Part shown: positions 1 through 11,295 of the stretch, piece by piece
Numbering within the stretch: the first letter of the stretch is position 1
Layout: each line of letters begins with the position of its first letter
NCBI GenBank assembly: GCA_920105625.2
Contig: OV050030.1
Span: 217,914,325 to 217,978,324, forward strand
Length of the DNA stretch: 64,000 nucleotides
Source: Clusia tigrina
Lineage: Eukaryota; Arthropoda; Insecta; Diptera; Clusiidae
Reading direction: 5' to 3'
Notes under the pieces: generated by a model
The model's input: the letters and a program-made list of their open reading frames with translations, nothing else
The model's database searches: none
What the model was told of the DNA's origin: nothing
Made by a program: the position numbers and the translations under genes

Positions 1-2030
1 TTACACCTATCTGCCTCAGTCGGCGTCGCAGCCTTTGCCAGCGTGTCTGTAGGCTTCTCAGTCGCTGCCGCAGCTTCTGTCAGCGTCTCTGTAGGCGTCC
101 CAGTCGCTGCCGCTGTCGAATGTGGGGTTCTGCTGCTTCTCTATGCTAATTTCTACCCCTATCTGCCTCAGTCGGCGTCGCAGCCTCTGTCAGCGTATCT
201 GAAGGAGTCTCAGTCGTTGCCGCTGTCGATTGGGGGTCTGCTGCCTTCTCTATGCCTATATCTACCATTATCTGCCTCAGTCGGCGTCTCATTCGGCGTC
301 GCAGGCTCAGTCAGCGTATCTGTAAGAGTCTCAGTCGTTGCCGTTGTCGATTGGGGGTCTGCTGCCTTCTCTATGCCTATATCTACCCCTATCTGCCTCA
401 GTCGGCGTCTCAGTCGGCGTCGCAGCCTCTGTCAGCTTCTCTGTAGGCGTCTCAGTCGCGGCCGCTGTCTATTGGTGGGTCTGCTGCCTTCTCTATGACT
501 ACATCTAACCCTAGCTGCCTCAGTCGGCGTCGCAGCCTCTGACAGCATCTCTGTAGGCGTCTCAGTCGCTGCCGCTGTCGATTGGGGGGGGTCTGCTGCC
601 TTCTCTATGCCTACATCTTCCCTTATCTGCCTCAGTCGGCGTCTCTGTAGGCGTCTCCGTCAATGCCGCTGTCGACTGGGGGGTCCGCTGCCTTCTCTAT
701 GCCTATATCTACCCCTATCTGCCTCAGTCGGCGTCTCAGTCGGTGTCTCAGTCGGCGTCTCAGTCGGCGTCTCAGTCGACGTCTTAGTCGGCGTCTCAGT
801 CGGCGTCTCAGTCGGCGTCGCAGCCTCTGTCAGCGTATCTGTAGGATTCTAAATCGCTGCCGCTGTCGATTGGGGGGTCTGCTTCCTTCTCTACGCCTAG
901 ATCGACACCTATCTGCCTCAGTCGGCGTCACAGCCTTTGTCAGCGTCTCTGTAGGCGTCTGAGTCGCTGCCGCTGTCGATTGGGGGGTCTGCTACCTTCT
1001 CTATTACTACATCTAACCCTAGCTGCCTCAGTCGGCGTCGCAGCCTCTGACAGCATCTCTGTAGGCGTCTCAGTCGCTGCTGCTGTCGATTGGGGGGTCT
1101 GCTGCCTTCTCTACCCCTATCTGCCTCAGTCGGCGTCTCAGTCGGCGTCTCTATAGACGTCCCAGTCGCTGCCGCTGTCGATTGGGGGTCTGCTGCCTTC
1201 TCTATGCCTATATCTACCCCTATCTGCCTCTGTCAGCGTCTCTGTAGGCGTCTCCGTCAATGCCGCTGTCGATTGGGGGGTCTGCTGCCTTCTCTATGCC
1301 TATATCTACCCCTATCTGCCTCAGTCGGCGTCTCAGTCGGTGTCGCAGTCGATTTCGCAGCCTCTTTCAGCGTCTCTGTAGGCATTTCAGTCGCTCCCGC
1401 TGTCGATTGCTGGGTCTGCTGCCTTCTCTATGGCTACATCTACCCCTAGCTGCCTCAGTCGGTGTCGCAGCCTCTTTCAGCGTCTCTATAGGCGTCTCAG
1501 TCGCTGCCGCTGTCGACTGGGGAGGTCTGCTGCCTTCTCTAAGCCTATATCTACCCCTATCTGCCTCTGCCGGCGTCTCAGTCGGCGTCTCAGTCGATGT
1601 CGCAGGCTCTTTCAGCGTCTCTGTAGGCGTCTCCGTCAATGCCGCTGTCGATTGGGGAGGTCTGCTACCTTCTCTATGCCTATATCTACCCCTATCTGCC
1701 TCTGTCAGCGTCTCTGTAGGCGTCTTCGTCAATGCCGCTGTCGATTGGGGGGTCTGCTGCCTTCTCTATGCCTATATCTACCCCTATCTGCCTCAGTCGG
1801 CGTCTCAGTCGGCGTCTCAGTCGGCGTCGCAGCCTCTGTCTGCGTCTCTGTAGGACTCTCAGTCGCTGCCGATGTCGATTGGGGGTCTGCTGCCTTTTCT
1901 AAGCCAATATCTACCCCTATCTGCCTCAGTCGGCGTCTCAGTCGGTGTCGCAGCCTCTGTCAGTGTCTCTGTAGGCGTCTCAGTCGCTGCCGCTGTCGAT
2001 GGGTAGGTCTGCTGCCTTCTCTATGCCTAT
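1..2030 (+). repeat. Higher-order block, copy 1 (partner 4721-6800)
   Basis: Rare variants recur in the same order about 4.7-5.0 kb downstream: CGAATGTGGGGTTCTG, ATCTGAAGGAGTC, the eight-unit 12-bp expansion, and CAGTCGATTTCGCAG. The offset is 4720 for about the first 160 bases, then about 4962 because copy 2 has about two extra monomers. It drops near 1200 because copy 2 lacks one monomer. Ends are approximate. Confidence 0.8.
725..820 (+). repeat. Eight-copy 12-bp sub-array inside a monomer
   Basis: Eight consecutive 12-bp units of the form CAGTCGGCGTCT, with single-base variants (GGTGTCT in copy 2, GACGTCT in copy 5, TAGTCGG in copy 6). Ordinary monomers carry one to three. This is a local expansion of the inner repeat. 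Its paralogue lies at 5687-5782. Confidence 0.93.
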
Positions 2031-4720
2031 ATCCACCCCTATCTGCCTCAGTTTGTGTCTCAGTAGGCGTAGCCGCATCAGCGTCTCTGTAGGCATCTCA
2101 GTCGCTGCCGCTGTCGATTAGGGGTCTACTGCCTTCTCTATCTACCCCTATATCTACCCCTATCTGCCTCAGTCGGCGTCTCAGTCGGCGTCGCAGCCTC
2201 TGTCAGCGTCTCTGTAGGCGTCCCAGTAGCTGCCGCTGTCGATTGGGGGGTCTGCTGCCTTCTCTATGCCTATATCTACCCCTATCTGCCCCTGTCAGCG
2301 TCTCTGTAGGCGTCTCAGTCGCTGCCGCTGTCGATTGGGGGTCTGCTTCCTTCTCTACGCCTAGATCGACACCTATCTGCCTCAGTCGGCGTCACAGCCT
2401 TTGTCAGCGTCTCTGTAGGCATCTCAGTCGCTGCCGCTGTCGATTGGGGGGTCTGCTGCCTTCTCTATGACTACATCTAACCTTAGCTGCCTCAGTCGGC
2501 GTCGCAGCCTCTGACAGCATCTCTGTAAGCGTCTCAGTCGCTGCTGCTGTCGATTGGGGGGTCTGCTGCCTTCTCTATGACTACATCTAACCTTAGCTGC
2601 CTCAGTCGGCGTCGCAGCCTCTGACAGCATCTCTGTAGGCGTCTCAGTCGCTGCTGCTGTCGATTGGGGGGTCTGCTGCCATCTCTACCCCTATCTGCCT
2701 CAGTCGGCGTCTCAGTCGGCGTCTCTGTAGGCGTCCTAGTCGCTGCCGCTGTCGATTGGGGGGTCTGCTGCCTTCTCTATGCCTATATCTACGCCTATCT
2801 GCCTCAGCCGGCGTCGCAGCCTCTGTCAGCGTCTCTGTAGGCGTCTCCGTCAATGCCGCTGTCGATTGGGGAGGTCTGCTACCTTCTCTATGCCTATATC
2901 TACCCCTATCTGCCTCTCTCAGCATCTCTGTAGGCGTCTCCGTCAATGCCGCTGTCGTTTGGGGGGTCTGCTGCCTTCTCTACGCAGCCTCTTTCAGCGT
3001 CTCTGTAGGCATTTCAGTCGCTGCCGCTGTCGATTGCTGGGTCTGCTGCCTTCTCTATGACTACATCTACCCCTACCTGCCTCAGCCGGCGTCGCAGCCT
3101 CTGTCAGTATCTCTGTAAGCGTCTCAGTCGCTGCCGCGTCGATTGGGGGGTCTGCTGCCTTCTCTATGCCTATATCTACGCCTATCTGCCTCAGTCGGCG
3201 TCTCAGTCGATGTCGCAGCCTCTTTCAGTGTCTCTGTAGGCGTCTCAGTCGCTGCCACTGTCGATTGCTGGGTCTGCTGCCTTCTCTATGACTACATCTA
3301 CCCCTAGCTGCCACAGTCGCTGCCGCTGTCGATTGGGGAGTCTGCTGCCTTCTCTACGCCTATACCTATCTGCCTCTGTCACCGTCTCTGTAGGCGCCTC
3401 AGTCGCTGCCGCTGTAGATTGGGGGGTCTGATGCCTTCTCTATGCCAATATCTACCCCTATCTGCGTCAGTTGGTGTCTCAGTCGGCGTCGCCGCATCTG
3501 CCAGCTTCTCTGTAGGCATCTCAGTCGCTGCCGCTGTCGATTGGGGGGTGTCCTGGCTTCTGTATCTTCCCCCATCTGCCTCAGTCGACGTCTCAGTCGG
3601 CGTCGCAGCCTCTGTGAGCGTCTCCTTAGGCGTCCCAGTCGCAGCCGCTGTCGACTGGGTGGTCTGCTGCTTTCTCTCTGCCTATATCTACACCTATCTG
3701 CCTCAGTCGGCGTCGCAGCCTCTGTCAGCGTCTCTGTAGGAGTCTCAGTCGTTGCCGCTGTCGATTGGGGGTCTGCTGCCTTCTCTATGCCTATCTGCCT
3801 CAGTCGGCGTCTTAGTCGGCTTCGCAGCCTCTATCAGCGGCTCTGTATGCGTCTCATTCGCTCCCGCTGTCGATTGGGGTGTCTGCTGCCTTCTCTATGC
3901 CTATATCTACCCCTATCTGCCTCAGTCGGCGTCGCAGCCTCTGTCAGCGTTTCTGTAAGTGTCTCAGTCGCTGCCGCTGTTGATTGGGGTGTGTGCTGCC
4001 TTCTCTATGCCTATATCTACCGCTATCTGCCTCAGTCGGTGTCTCAGTCGGCGTCGCAGCCTCTATCAGCGTCTATGTATGAGTCTCAGTCGCTGCCGCT
4101 ATCGATTGGGGAGGTCTGCTACCGTCTCTATGCCTATATCTAACCCTATCTGCCTCAGTTCGCGTCTCAGTCGGCGTCGCCGCATCTGCCAGCGTCTCTG
4201 TAGGCATCTCAGTCGCTGCCGCTGTCGGTTGGGGAGGTCTACTGCCTTATCTATGCCTATACCTACCCCTATCTGCCTTAGTCGGCGTCTTAGTCGGAGT
4301 CGCAGCCTCTGTCAGCGTCTCTGTAGGCGTTCCAGTCGCTGCCGCTGTCGATTGGGTGGGTCTGCTGCCTTCTCTATGCCTATATCTACCCCTATCTGCC
4401 TCTGTCAGCGTCTCTGTAGGCATCTCCGTCAATGCAGCTGACGATTGGGGGGTCTGTTGCCTTCTCTACGCCTAGATCTACACCTATCAGCCTCAGTCAG
4501 CGTCGCAGTCGGCGTCGCAGCCTCTGTCAGCGTCTCTGTAGGATTCTAAGTCGCTCCCGCTGTCGATTGGGGGTCTGCTGCCTTCTCTCTGCCTTTATCT
4601 ACCCCTATCTGCCTCATTTAGCGTCTCAGTCGGCTTGGCAGCCTCTGTCAGCGTCTCTGTATGCGTCTCAGTCGCTGCCGCTGTCGATTGGGGAGTCTGC
4701 TGCCTTCTCTATGCCCATAT

Positions 4721-6800
4721 TTACACCTATCTGCCTCAGTCGGCGTCGTAGCCTTTGCCAGCGTGTCTGTGGGCTTCTCAGTCGCTGCCGCAGCTTCTGT
4801 CAGCGTCTCTGTAGGCGTCCCAGTCGCTGCCGCTGTCGAATGTGGGGTTCTGCTGCTTCTCTATGCTAATTTCTACCCCTATCTGCCTCAGTCGGCGTCT
4901 CAGTCGGCGTCGCAGCCTCTGTCAGCGTCTCTGTAGGCGTCTCAGTCGCGGCCGCTGTCTATTGGTGGGTCTGCTGCCTTCTCTATGACTAGATCTAACC
5001 CTAGCTGCCTCAGTCGGCGTCGCAGCCCCTGACAGCATCTCTGTAGGCGTCTCAGTCGCTGCCGCTGTCGATTGGGGGGTCTGCTGCCTTCTATATGCCT
5101 ATATCTATCCGTATCTGCCTCAGTCGGCGTCTCAGTCGGCGTCGCAGCCTCAGTCAGCGTATCTGAAGGAGTCTCAGTCGTTGCCGCTGTCGATTGGGGG
5201 TCTGCTGCCTTCTCTATGTCTATATCTACCAATATCTGAATCAGTCGGCGTCTCATTCGGCGTCGCAGGCTCAGTCAGCGTGTCTGTAAGAGTCTCAGTC
5301 GTTGCCGTTGTCGATTGGGGGTCTGCTGCCTTCTCTATGCCTATATCTACCCCTATCTGCCTCAGTCGGCGTCTCAGTCGGCGTCGCAGCCTCTGTCAGC
5401 GTCTCTGTAGGCGTCTCAGTCGCGGCCGCTGTCTATTGGTGGGTCTGCTGCCTTCTCTATGACTAGATCTAACCCTAGCTGCCTCAGTCGGCGTCGCAGC
5501 CCCTGACAGCATATCTGTAGGCGTCTCAGTCGCTGCCGCTGTCGATTGGGGGGTCTGCTGCCTTCTCTATGCCTATATCTTCCCTTATCTGCCTCAGTCG
5601 GCGTCTCTGTAGGTGTCTCCGTCAATGCCGCTGTCGACTGGGTTGTCCGCTGCCTTCTCTATGCCTATATCTACCCCTATCTGCCTCAGTCGGCGTCTCA
5701 GTCGGTGTCTCAGTCGGCGTCTCAGTCGGTGTCTCAGTCGACGTCTTAGTCGGCGTCTCAGTCGGCGTCTCAGTCGGCGTCGCAGCCTCTGTCAGCGTAT
5801 CTGTAGGATTCTAAATCACTGCCGCTGTCGATTGGGGGGTCTGCTTCCTTCTCTACGCCTAGATCGACACCTATTTGCCTCAGTCGGCGTCACAGCCTTT
5901 GTCAGCGTCTCTGTAGGCGTCTGAGTCGCTGCCGCTGTCGATTGGGGGGTCTGCTACCTTCTCTATTACTACATCTAACCCTAGATGCCTCAGTCGGCGT
6001 CGCAGCCTCTGACAGCATCTCTGTAGGCGTCTCAGTCGCTGCTGCTGTCGATTGGGGGGTCTGCTGCCTTCTCTACCCCTATCTGCCTCAGTCGGCGTCT
6101 CAGTCGGAGTCTCTATAGGCGTCCCAGTCGCTGCCGCTGTCGATTGGAGGTCTGCTGCCTTCTCTATGCCTATATCTACCCCTATCTGCCTCAGTCGGCG
6201 TCTCAGTCGGTGTCGCAGTCGATTTCGCAGCCTCTTTCAGCGTCTCTGTAGGCATTTCAGTCGCTCCCGCTGTCGATTGCTGGGTCTGCTGCCTTCTCTA
6301 AGGCTACATCTACCCCTAGCTGCCTCAGTTGCTGTCGCAGCCTCTTTCAGCGTCTCTATAGGCGTCTCAATCGCTGCCGCTGTCGACTGGGGAGGTCTGC
6401 TGCCTTCTCTAAGCCTATATCTACCCCTATCTGCCTCTGCCGGCGTCTCAGTCGGCGTCTCAGTCGATGTCGCAGGCTCTTTCAGCGTCTCTGTAGGCGT
6501 CTCAGTCGCTGCCGCTGTCGACTGGGGAGGTCTGATGCCTTCTCTACGCCTATATCTACCCCTATCTGCCTCAGCCGGCGTCTCAGTCGGTGACTCAGTC
6601 GATGTCGCAGCCTCTCTCAGCATCTCTGTAGGCGTCTCAGTCGCTGCCGATGTCGATTGGGGGGTCTGCTGCCTTTTCTAAGCCAATATCTACCACTTTC
6701 TGCCTCAGTCGGCATTTCAGTCGGTGTCGCAGCCTCTGTCAGTGTCTCTGTAGGCGTCTCAGTCGTTGCCGCTGTCGATTGGGGGTCTGCTGCCTTCTCT
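4721..6800 (+). repeat. Higher-order block, copy 2 (partner 1-2030)
   Basis: It begins at the same phase as window base 1 (TTACACCTATCTGCC) and carries the same series of rare variants. Whole-monomer gains and losses separate the copies, as expected from unequal exchange. Confidence 0.8.
5687..5782 (+). repeat. Eight-copy 12-bp sub-array (duplicate of 725-820)
   Basis: The same eight 12-bp units in the same variant order as 725-820, including the GACGTCT and TAGTCGG copies, with one extra C-to-T change in copy 4. It sits 4962 bp downstream, so the expansion predates the duplication of the surrounding block. Confidence 0.93.
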
Positions 6801-7249
6801 ATGCCTATATCTACCCCTATCTGCCTCATTCGGCGTCTCAGTCGGCGTGGCAGCCTCTGTCAGCGTCTCTGTAGGCGTCTCACTTGCTGCCGCTGTCTAT
6901 TGGTGGGTCTGCTGCCTTCTATATGACTACATCTAACCCTAACTGCCTCAGTCGGCGTCGCAGCCTCTGACAGCTTCTCTGTATTCGTCTCAGTCGCTGC
7001 CGCTGTCGATTGGGGGGTCTGCTGCCTCCTCTATGCCTATATCTACCCCTATCTGCCTCATTCGGCGTCTCAGTCGGCGTCTCAGTCGATGTCGCAGCCT
7101 CTATCAGCGTCTCTGTATACTTCTCAGTCGCTGCCGCTATCGATTGGGGAGTGTGCTGCCTTCTCTACTCCTAGATCGATACCTATCTGCCTCTGTCGGC
7201 GTCACAGCCTCTGTCAGCGTCTCTGTAGGCGTCTCAGTCGCTGCCGCTG

Positions 7250-10200
7250 TCGATTGGGGGGTCTGCTACCTTCTCTATGACTACATCTAACCCTAGCTTC
7301 CTCAGTCAGCGTCGCAGCCTCTGACAGCATCTCTGTAGGCGTCCCAGTCGCTGCCGCTGTCGATTGGGGGGTCTGCTGCCTTCTCTATGCCTATATCTAC
7401 CCCTATCTGCCTCTGTCAGCGTCTCTGTAGGCGTCTCCGTCAATGCCGCAGTCGATTGGAGGGTCTGCTGCCTTCTCTATGCCTATATCTACCACTATCT
7501 GCCGCAGTCGGCGTCCCAGTCGGCGTCGCAGCCTCTGTCAGCGTCTCTGTAGGCATCTCAGTCGTTGCCGCTATCGATTGGCGGGTCTGCTGCCTTCTCT
7601 ATGCCTATATCTACGCCTATCTGCCTCAGTCGGCGTCGCAGCCTCTGTCCGCATCTCTGTAGGCGTCTCAGTCGCTGCCGCTGTCGATTAGGGGTCTGCT
7701 GCCTTCTCTATGCCTATATCTACCCCTATCTGCCTCAGTCGACGTCTCAGTCGGCGTCTCAGTCGATGTCGCAGCCTCTTTCAGCGTCTCTGTAGGCGCC
7801 TCAGTCGCCGCCGCTGTCGACTGGGGAGGTCTGCTGCCTTCTCTACGCCTATATCTACCCCTATCTGCCTCAGCCGGTGTCTCAGTCGGTGTCTCAGTCG
7901 ATGTCGCAGCCTCTTTCAGCGTATCTGTAGGCATTTCAGTCGCTGCCGCTGTCGATTGCTGGGTCTGCTGCCTTCTCTATGACTACATCTACCCCTAGCT
8001 GCCTCAGTCGGCGTCGCAGCGTGTGACAGCATCTCTGTATTCGTCTCAGTCGCTGCCGCTGTCGATTGGGGGGTCTGCTGCCTTCTCTATGCCTATATCT
8101 ACCCCTATCTGCCTCAGTCGGCGTCCCAGTCGGCGTCTCAGTCGATGTCGCAGCCTCTTTCAGCGTCTCTGTATACTTCTCAGTCGCTGCCGCTGTCGAT
8201 TGGGGGTCTGCTGCCTTCTCTATGACTACATCTAACCCTAGCTGCCTCAGTCGGCGTCGCAGCCTCTGACAGCATCTCTGTATTCGTCTCAGTCGCTGCC
8301 GCTGTCGATTGGGGGGTCTGTTGCCTTCTCTATGCCTATATCTACCCCTATCTGCCTCAGTCGGCGTCCCAGTCGGCATCTCAGTCGATGTCGCAGCCTC
8401 TTTCAGCGTCTCTGTATACTTCTCAGTCGCTGCCGCTGTCGATTGGGGAGTCTGCAACCTTCTCTACGCCTAGATCGACACCTATCTGCCTCTGTCGGCG
8501 TCACAGCCTCTGTCAGCGTCTCTGTAGGCGTCTCAGTCGCTGCCGCTGTCAATTGGGGGTTCTGCTGCCTTTTCTATGACTACATCTACCCCTAGCTGCC
8601 TCAGCCGGCGTCACAGCCTCTGTCAGCATCTCTGTAGGCGTCTCAGTAGCTGTCGCTGTCGATTGGGGGGTCTGCTGCCTTCTCTATGCCTATATCTACC
8701 CCTATCTGCCTCAGTCGGCGTCTCAGTTGGCGTCGCAGCCTCTGTCAGCGTCTCTGTAGGCGTCTCAGTCGCTGCCGCTGTCTATTGGTGGGTCTGCTGC
8801 CTTCTCTATGACTACATCTAACCCTAGCTGCCTCAGTCGGCGTCGCAGCCTCTGACAGCATCTCTGTATTCGTCTCAGTCGCTGCCGCTGTCGATTGGGG
8901 GGTCTGCTGCCTTCTCTATGCCTATATCTACCCCTATCTGCCTCAGTCGGCGTCCCAGTCGGCATCTCAGTCGATGTCGCAGCCTCTTTCAGCGTCTCTG
9001 TATACTTCTCAGTCGCTGCCGCTGTCGATTGGGGAGTCTGCTACCTTCTCTACGCCTAGATCGACACCTATCTGCCTCTGTCGGCGTCACAGCCTCTGTC
9101 AGCGTCTCTGTAGGCGTCTCAGTCGCTGCCGCTGTCGATTGGGGGTTCTGCTGCCTTTTCTATGACTACATCTACCCCTAGCTGCCTCAGCCGGCGTCAC
9201 AGCCTCTGTCAGCATCTCTGTAGGCGTCTCAGTCGCTGTCGCTGTCGATTGGGGGGTCTGCTGCCTTCTCTATGCCTATATCTACCCCTATCTGCCTCAG
9301 TCGGCGTCTCAGTCGGTGTCGCAGCCTCTGCCATCGTCTCTGTAGGCATCTCAGTCGCTGCTGCTGTCGACTGGGGAGGTCTGCTGGCTTCTCTACGCCT
9401 ATATCTACCCCTAGCTGCCTCAGCCGGCGTCGCAGCCTCTGTCAGCTTCCCAGTCGCTGCCGCTGTCGATTGTGGGGGTCTCCTGCTTCTCTATGCCTAT
9501 ATCTACCCCTTTCTGCCTCAGTCGGCGTCTCAGTCGGCGTCGCAGCCTCTGTCAGCGTCTCTGTAGGAGTATCAGTCGTTGCCGCTGTCGATTGGGGGGT
9601 CTGCTGCCTTCTCTATGCCTATCTGTCTCAGTCGGCGTCTCAGTCGATGTCGCAGCCTCTTTCAGTGTGTCTGTAGGCGTCTCAGTCGCAGCCGCTGTCG
9701 ACTGGGGAGGTCTGCTGCCTTGTCTATGCCTATATCTACCCCTATCTGCCTCAGTCGGCGTCTCAGTGGGCGTCTCAGTCGATGTCGCAGCCTCTTTCAG
9801 CGTCTCTGTATACTTCTCAGTCGCTGCCGCTGTAATTGGGGAGTCTGCTACTTTCTCTGCGCCTAGATCGACACCTATCTGCCTCTGTCGGCGTCACAGC
9901 CTCTGTCAGCGTCTCTGTAGGCGTCTCAGTCGCTGCCGCTGTCGATTGGGGGTCTGCTGCCTTTTCTATGACTACATCTAACCCTAGCTGCCTCAGTCGG
10001 CGTCGCAGCCTCTGACAGCATCTCTGTAGTCGTCTCAGTCGCTGCTGCTGTCGATTGGGGGGTCTGCTGCATTCGCTACCCCTATCTGCCTCAGTCGGCG
10101 TCTCAGTCGGCGTCTCAGTCAGCGTCTCTGTAGGCGTCCCAGTCGCTGCCGCTGTCGATTTGGGGGTCTGCTGCCTTCTCTATGCCTATATCTACCCCTA

Positions 10201-10720
10201 TCTGCCTCTGTCAGCGTCTCTGTAGGCCTGTCCGTCAATGCCGCATTCGATTGGTGGGTCTGCTGCCTTCTCTATGCCTATATCTACCCCTATCTGCCTC
10301 AGTCGGCGTCTCAGTCGGCGTCGCAGCCTCTGTCAGCGTCTCTGTAGGCATCTCAGTTGTTGCCGCTGTCGATTGGCGGGTCTGCTGCGCTCACTATGCC
10401 TATATCTACCCCTATCTGCCTCAGTCGGCGTCGCAGCCTCTGTCAGCGTCTCTTTAGGAGTCACAGTCGCTGTCGCCGCCGATTGGGGGTCTGCTGCCTT
10501 CTCTATGCCTATATCTACCACTATCTGCCGCAGTCGGCGTCCCAGTCGGCGTCGCAGCCTCTGTCAGCGTATCTGTAAAGATCTCAGTCGTTGCCGCTAT
10601 CGATTGGCGGGTCTGCTGCCTTCTCTATGCCTATATCTACCCCTATCTGCCTCAGTCGGCGTCGCAGCCTCTGTCAGCGTCTCTGTAGGAGTCACAGTCG
10701 TTGCCGCCGCCGATTGGGGA
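7250..10720 (+). repeat. Higher-order block, copy 1 (partner 11296-14540)
   Basis: Diagnostic variants such as AGCTTCCTCAGTCAGCG (near 7295 and 11341) recur at an offset of 4046. The offset falls to about 3.7 kb near 9200 and is 3825 near 10200, because copy 1 has extra or missing monomers. Copy 1 contains an internal 586-bp tandem duplication. Confidence 0.8.
8332..9440 (+). repeat. 586-bp tandem duplication (five monomers)
   Basis: The segment from about 8332 recurs at 8918 with an offset of 586. Both copies hold the CCCAGTCGGCATCTCAG variant, the TATACTTCTCAG variant, the CGCCTAGATCGACACC variant and the AGCCGGCGTCACAGCC variant in that order. The second copy diverges near 9400. Confidence 0.75.
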
Positions 10721-11295
10721 GTCTGCTGCTTTCTCTACGCCTAGATCGACACCTATCTGCCTCTGTCGGCGTCACAGCCTCCGTCAGCGTCTCTGTAGGC
10801 GTCTCAGTCGCTGCCGCTGTCGATTGGGGGGTCTGCTGCCTTCTCTATGACTACATCTAACCCTAGCTGCCTCAGCCGGCGTCGCAGCCTCTGTCAGCAT
10901 CTCTGAAGGCGTCTCAGTCGCTGTCGCTGTCGATTGGGGGTCTGCTGCCTTCTCTATGCCTATATCTACCACTATCTGCCGCAGTCGGCGTCCCAGTCGG
11001 CGTCGCAGCCTCTGTCAGCGTCTCTGTAGGCATCTCAGTCGTTGCCGCTGTCTATTGGGGGGTCTGCTGAATTCTCTATGCCTATCTGCCTCAGTCGGCG
11101 TCTAAGTCAGCGTCGCAGCCTCTGCCAGCGTCTCTGTAGGCGTCTCAGTCGCTGCCGCTGTCGACTGGGGAGGTCTGCTGCCTTCTCTATGCCTATATCT
11201 ACCCGTATCTGCCTCAGTCGGCGTCTCAGTCGGCGTCTCAGTCGATGTCGCAGCCTCTTTCAGCGTCTCTGTAGGCGTCTCAGTCGCTGCCGCTG

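Noticed and set aside
2424..2946. Minus-strand Thr-Glu-Pro repeat frames as a mucin-like or surface protein
   Set aside because: The 12-bp unit reads TETP in one minus frame simply because 12 is a multiple of three. The frame is lost in the rest of the monomer, and there is no signal peptide or conserved start.
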